DNA of 32,378 nt, taken from positions 1 to 32,378 of the forward strand of contig JALRIN010000031.1 of NCBI GenBank assembly GCA_023255415.1, in the 5' to 3' direction. Made by a program: the position numbers and the translations under genes. The stretch's first letter is position 1. Each line of letters begins with the position of its first letter. This DNA comes from Cypionkella sp. GTDB taxonomy: Bacteria; Pseudomonadota; Alphaproteobacteria; Rhodobacterales; Rhodobacteraceae. Positions 31,445-32,378 of the stretch are shown one piece after another. The notes beneath the pieces are model-generated. The model had not been told where the DNA came from and did not search any database. It was given only the letters and a program-made list of their open reading frames with translations.

Positions 31445-32378
31445 TCAGCTGTCGTAATCAATCACATGGCGCAATTGGCGCTCGTATTCCAAGGCCTTGC
31501 CGGTGCCCAAGGCCACGCAGTTCAACGGCTCATTGGCCACCGAAATCGAAAGCCCGGTCTGTTCGCGCAGCGCCAGATCCAGATCGCCCAAAAGCGCGCC
31601 GCCTCCGGTCAGTATCACGCCACGGTCAACGATATCTGCCGCCAAATCGGGGGGCGTGGTTTCCAGCGCCTGCATCACCGCATCGCAAATCTGCTGCACG
31701 GGTTCTGATAGCGCCTCGGCGACCTGGGCCTGATTGATCTCGGTTTCCTTCGGCACGCCGTTCAGCAAATCGCGGCCACGAATGGTCATCGACGAACCGC
31801 GTCCGTCATCGGGCATCCGTGCGGTGCCGATGCTGGTCTTGATCCGCTCGGCAGTGCTTTCGCCGATCAAAAGGTTCTGCTGGCGGCGCAAATAGCTGAT
31901 GATCGCCTCATCCATCCGGTCACCGCCGACGCGGACCGAACGGGCATAAACGATATCACCCAAGGACAGCACGGCCACTTCGGTGGTGCCGCCGCCGATA
32001 TCGACAACCATATTGCCGGTCGGATCTGTGATCGGCATGCCTGCGCCGATGGCTGCGGCAATCGGTTCCGCAATCAGCCCCGCACGCTTGGCGCCAGCGG
32101 ACAGCACCGATTGGCGAATGGCGCGTTTTTCAACTGGCGTTGCGCCATGTGGAACGCAGACGATGATCTTGGGCTTTGAAAACATCGTGCGCCGATGCAC
32201 TTTGCGGATGAAATGTTTGATCATTTCTTCGGCGGCCTCAAAGTCGGCAATCACCCCGTCGCGCATCGGGCGGATCGCCTCGATCGAACCGGGCGTGCGC
32301 CCCAGCATCAGCTTGGCATCCTCGCCCACCGCCAGAACCTGCTTTTTGCCGTCTTTGGTGTGATAGGCCACCACCGAG
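31445..32378 (-). CDS. mreB: Rod shape-determining protein MreB (5' end outside the window)
   Basis: About 310 C-terminal residues of the actin-like protein; the usual length is near 345, so roughly the first 35 residues, including the phosphate-1 loop, lie beyond the window edge. Visible ATPase parts are GRTPGSIEAIRPMRDGVIADF, VVDIGGGTTEVAVLSLG (phosphate-2) and VILTGGGALLGDLD (adenosine loop). The helix KHFIRKVHRRTMFSKPKIIVCVPHG is typical of MreB. It forms membrane-bound filaments that guide side-wall synthesis. It is the first gene seen of the mreB-mreC-mreD-mrdA-rodA-ghrA series. The frame is open to the end of the window. Confidence 0.97.
   Translation of the reverse strand, partial: SVVAYHTKDGKKQVLAVGEDAKLMLGRTPGSIEAIRPMRDGVIADFEAAEEMIKHFIRKVHRRTMFSKPKIIVCVPHGATPVEKRAIRQSVLSAGAKRAGLIAEPIAAAIGAGMPITDPTGNMVVDIGGGTTEVAVLSLGDIVYARSVRVGGDRMDEAIISYLRRQQNLLIGESTAERIKTSIGTARMPDDGRGSSMTIRGRDLLNGVPKETEINQAQVAEALSEPVQQICDAVMQALETTPPDLAADIVDRGVILTGGGALLGDLDLALREQTGLSISVANEPLNCVALGTGKALEYERQLRHVIDYDS

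Overview
This window looks like chromosomal DNA from an alphaproteobacterium of the Rhodobacter/Roseobacter group. The GC content is high, and the mreB-mreC-mreD-mrdA-rodA order and the uniform codon use across genes fit that group; the taxonomic call is inference. Genes are tightly packed. No tRNA, rRNA, CRISPR array, phage or transposase gene was seen. Many neighbours overlap by 4 bases (ATGA), so most of the window reads as a series of operons for nitrogen compounds, followed by the cell-shape operon.

Layout: (1) 1-2268, plus strand: the end of ureidoglycine aminohydrolase (allE), ureidoglycolate lyase (allA) and an NCS2 purine permease, which is the tail of a purine/ureide operon closed by a strong hairpin terminator. 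(2) 2294-5309, minus: acyl-CoA ligase, GNAT acetyltransferase and alpha/beta hydrolase, pathway unknown. (3) 5406-5678: a probable gene remnant. (4) 5675-7986, minus: an APH-fold kinase overlapping a class III PLP enzyme, closely resembling the animal pair hydroxylysine kinase plus phosphohydroxylysine phospho-lyase. (5) 8104-8814, plus: a CbiX-like chelatase. (6) 8811-15019, minus: TetR/BetI-type regulator, arginine:pyruvate transaminase (aruH-like), 2-ketoarginine decarboxylase (aruI-like), a GSA-type class III aminotransferase and a glutamine-synthetase-like ligase. A 30-bp near-perfect palindrome lies just in front of the regulator. (7) 15109-18462: FieF-like metal efflux, an exported SH3 protein, a 2-hydroxyacid dehydrogenase and TerC. 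(8) 18610-25699: an RpiR regulator (plus) divergent from a minus-strand set of N-formylglutamate-amidohydrolase homologue, a second GS-like ligase, aldehyde dehydrogenase, iron alcohol dehydrogenase and DadA-like oxidase. (9) 25807-32378, minus: mreB (cut by the window edge), mreC, mreD, mrdA, rodA and ghrA.

The most interesting block is region 8. A ligase, an alcohol dehydrogenase, an aldehyde dehydrogenase and an amidohydrolase together would glutamylate an amino alcohol, oxidise it twice and release an amino acid. Ethanolamine to glycine is the simplest reading. Region 6 could be a variant arginine transaminase pathway in which the guanidino aldehyde is handled by an aminotransferase and a gamma-glutamyl ligase. 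Neither substrate is proven by sequence.

A short intergenic element with the core CATCTGTCTRAAAATATCC occurs at three places (about 151, 18507-18559 and 25711). In two of them it is followed by G-rich hairpins, and in the third it is duplicated as a 22-bp inverted repeat.
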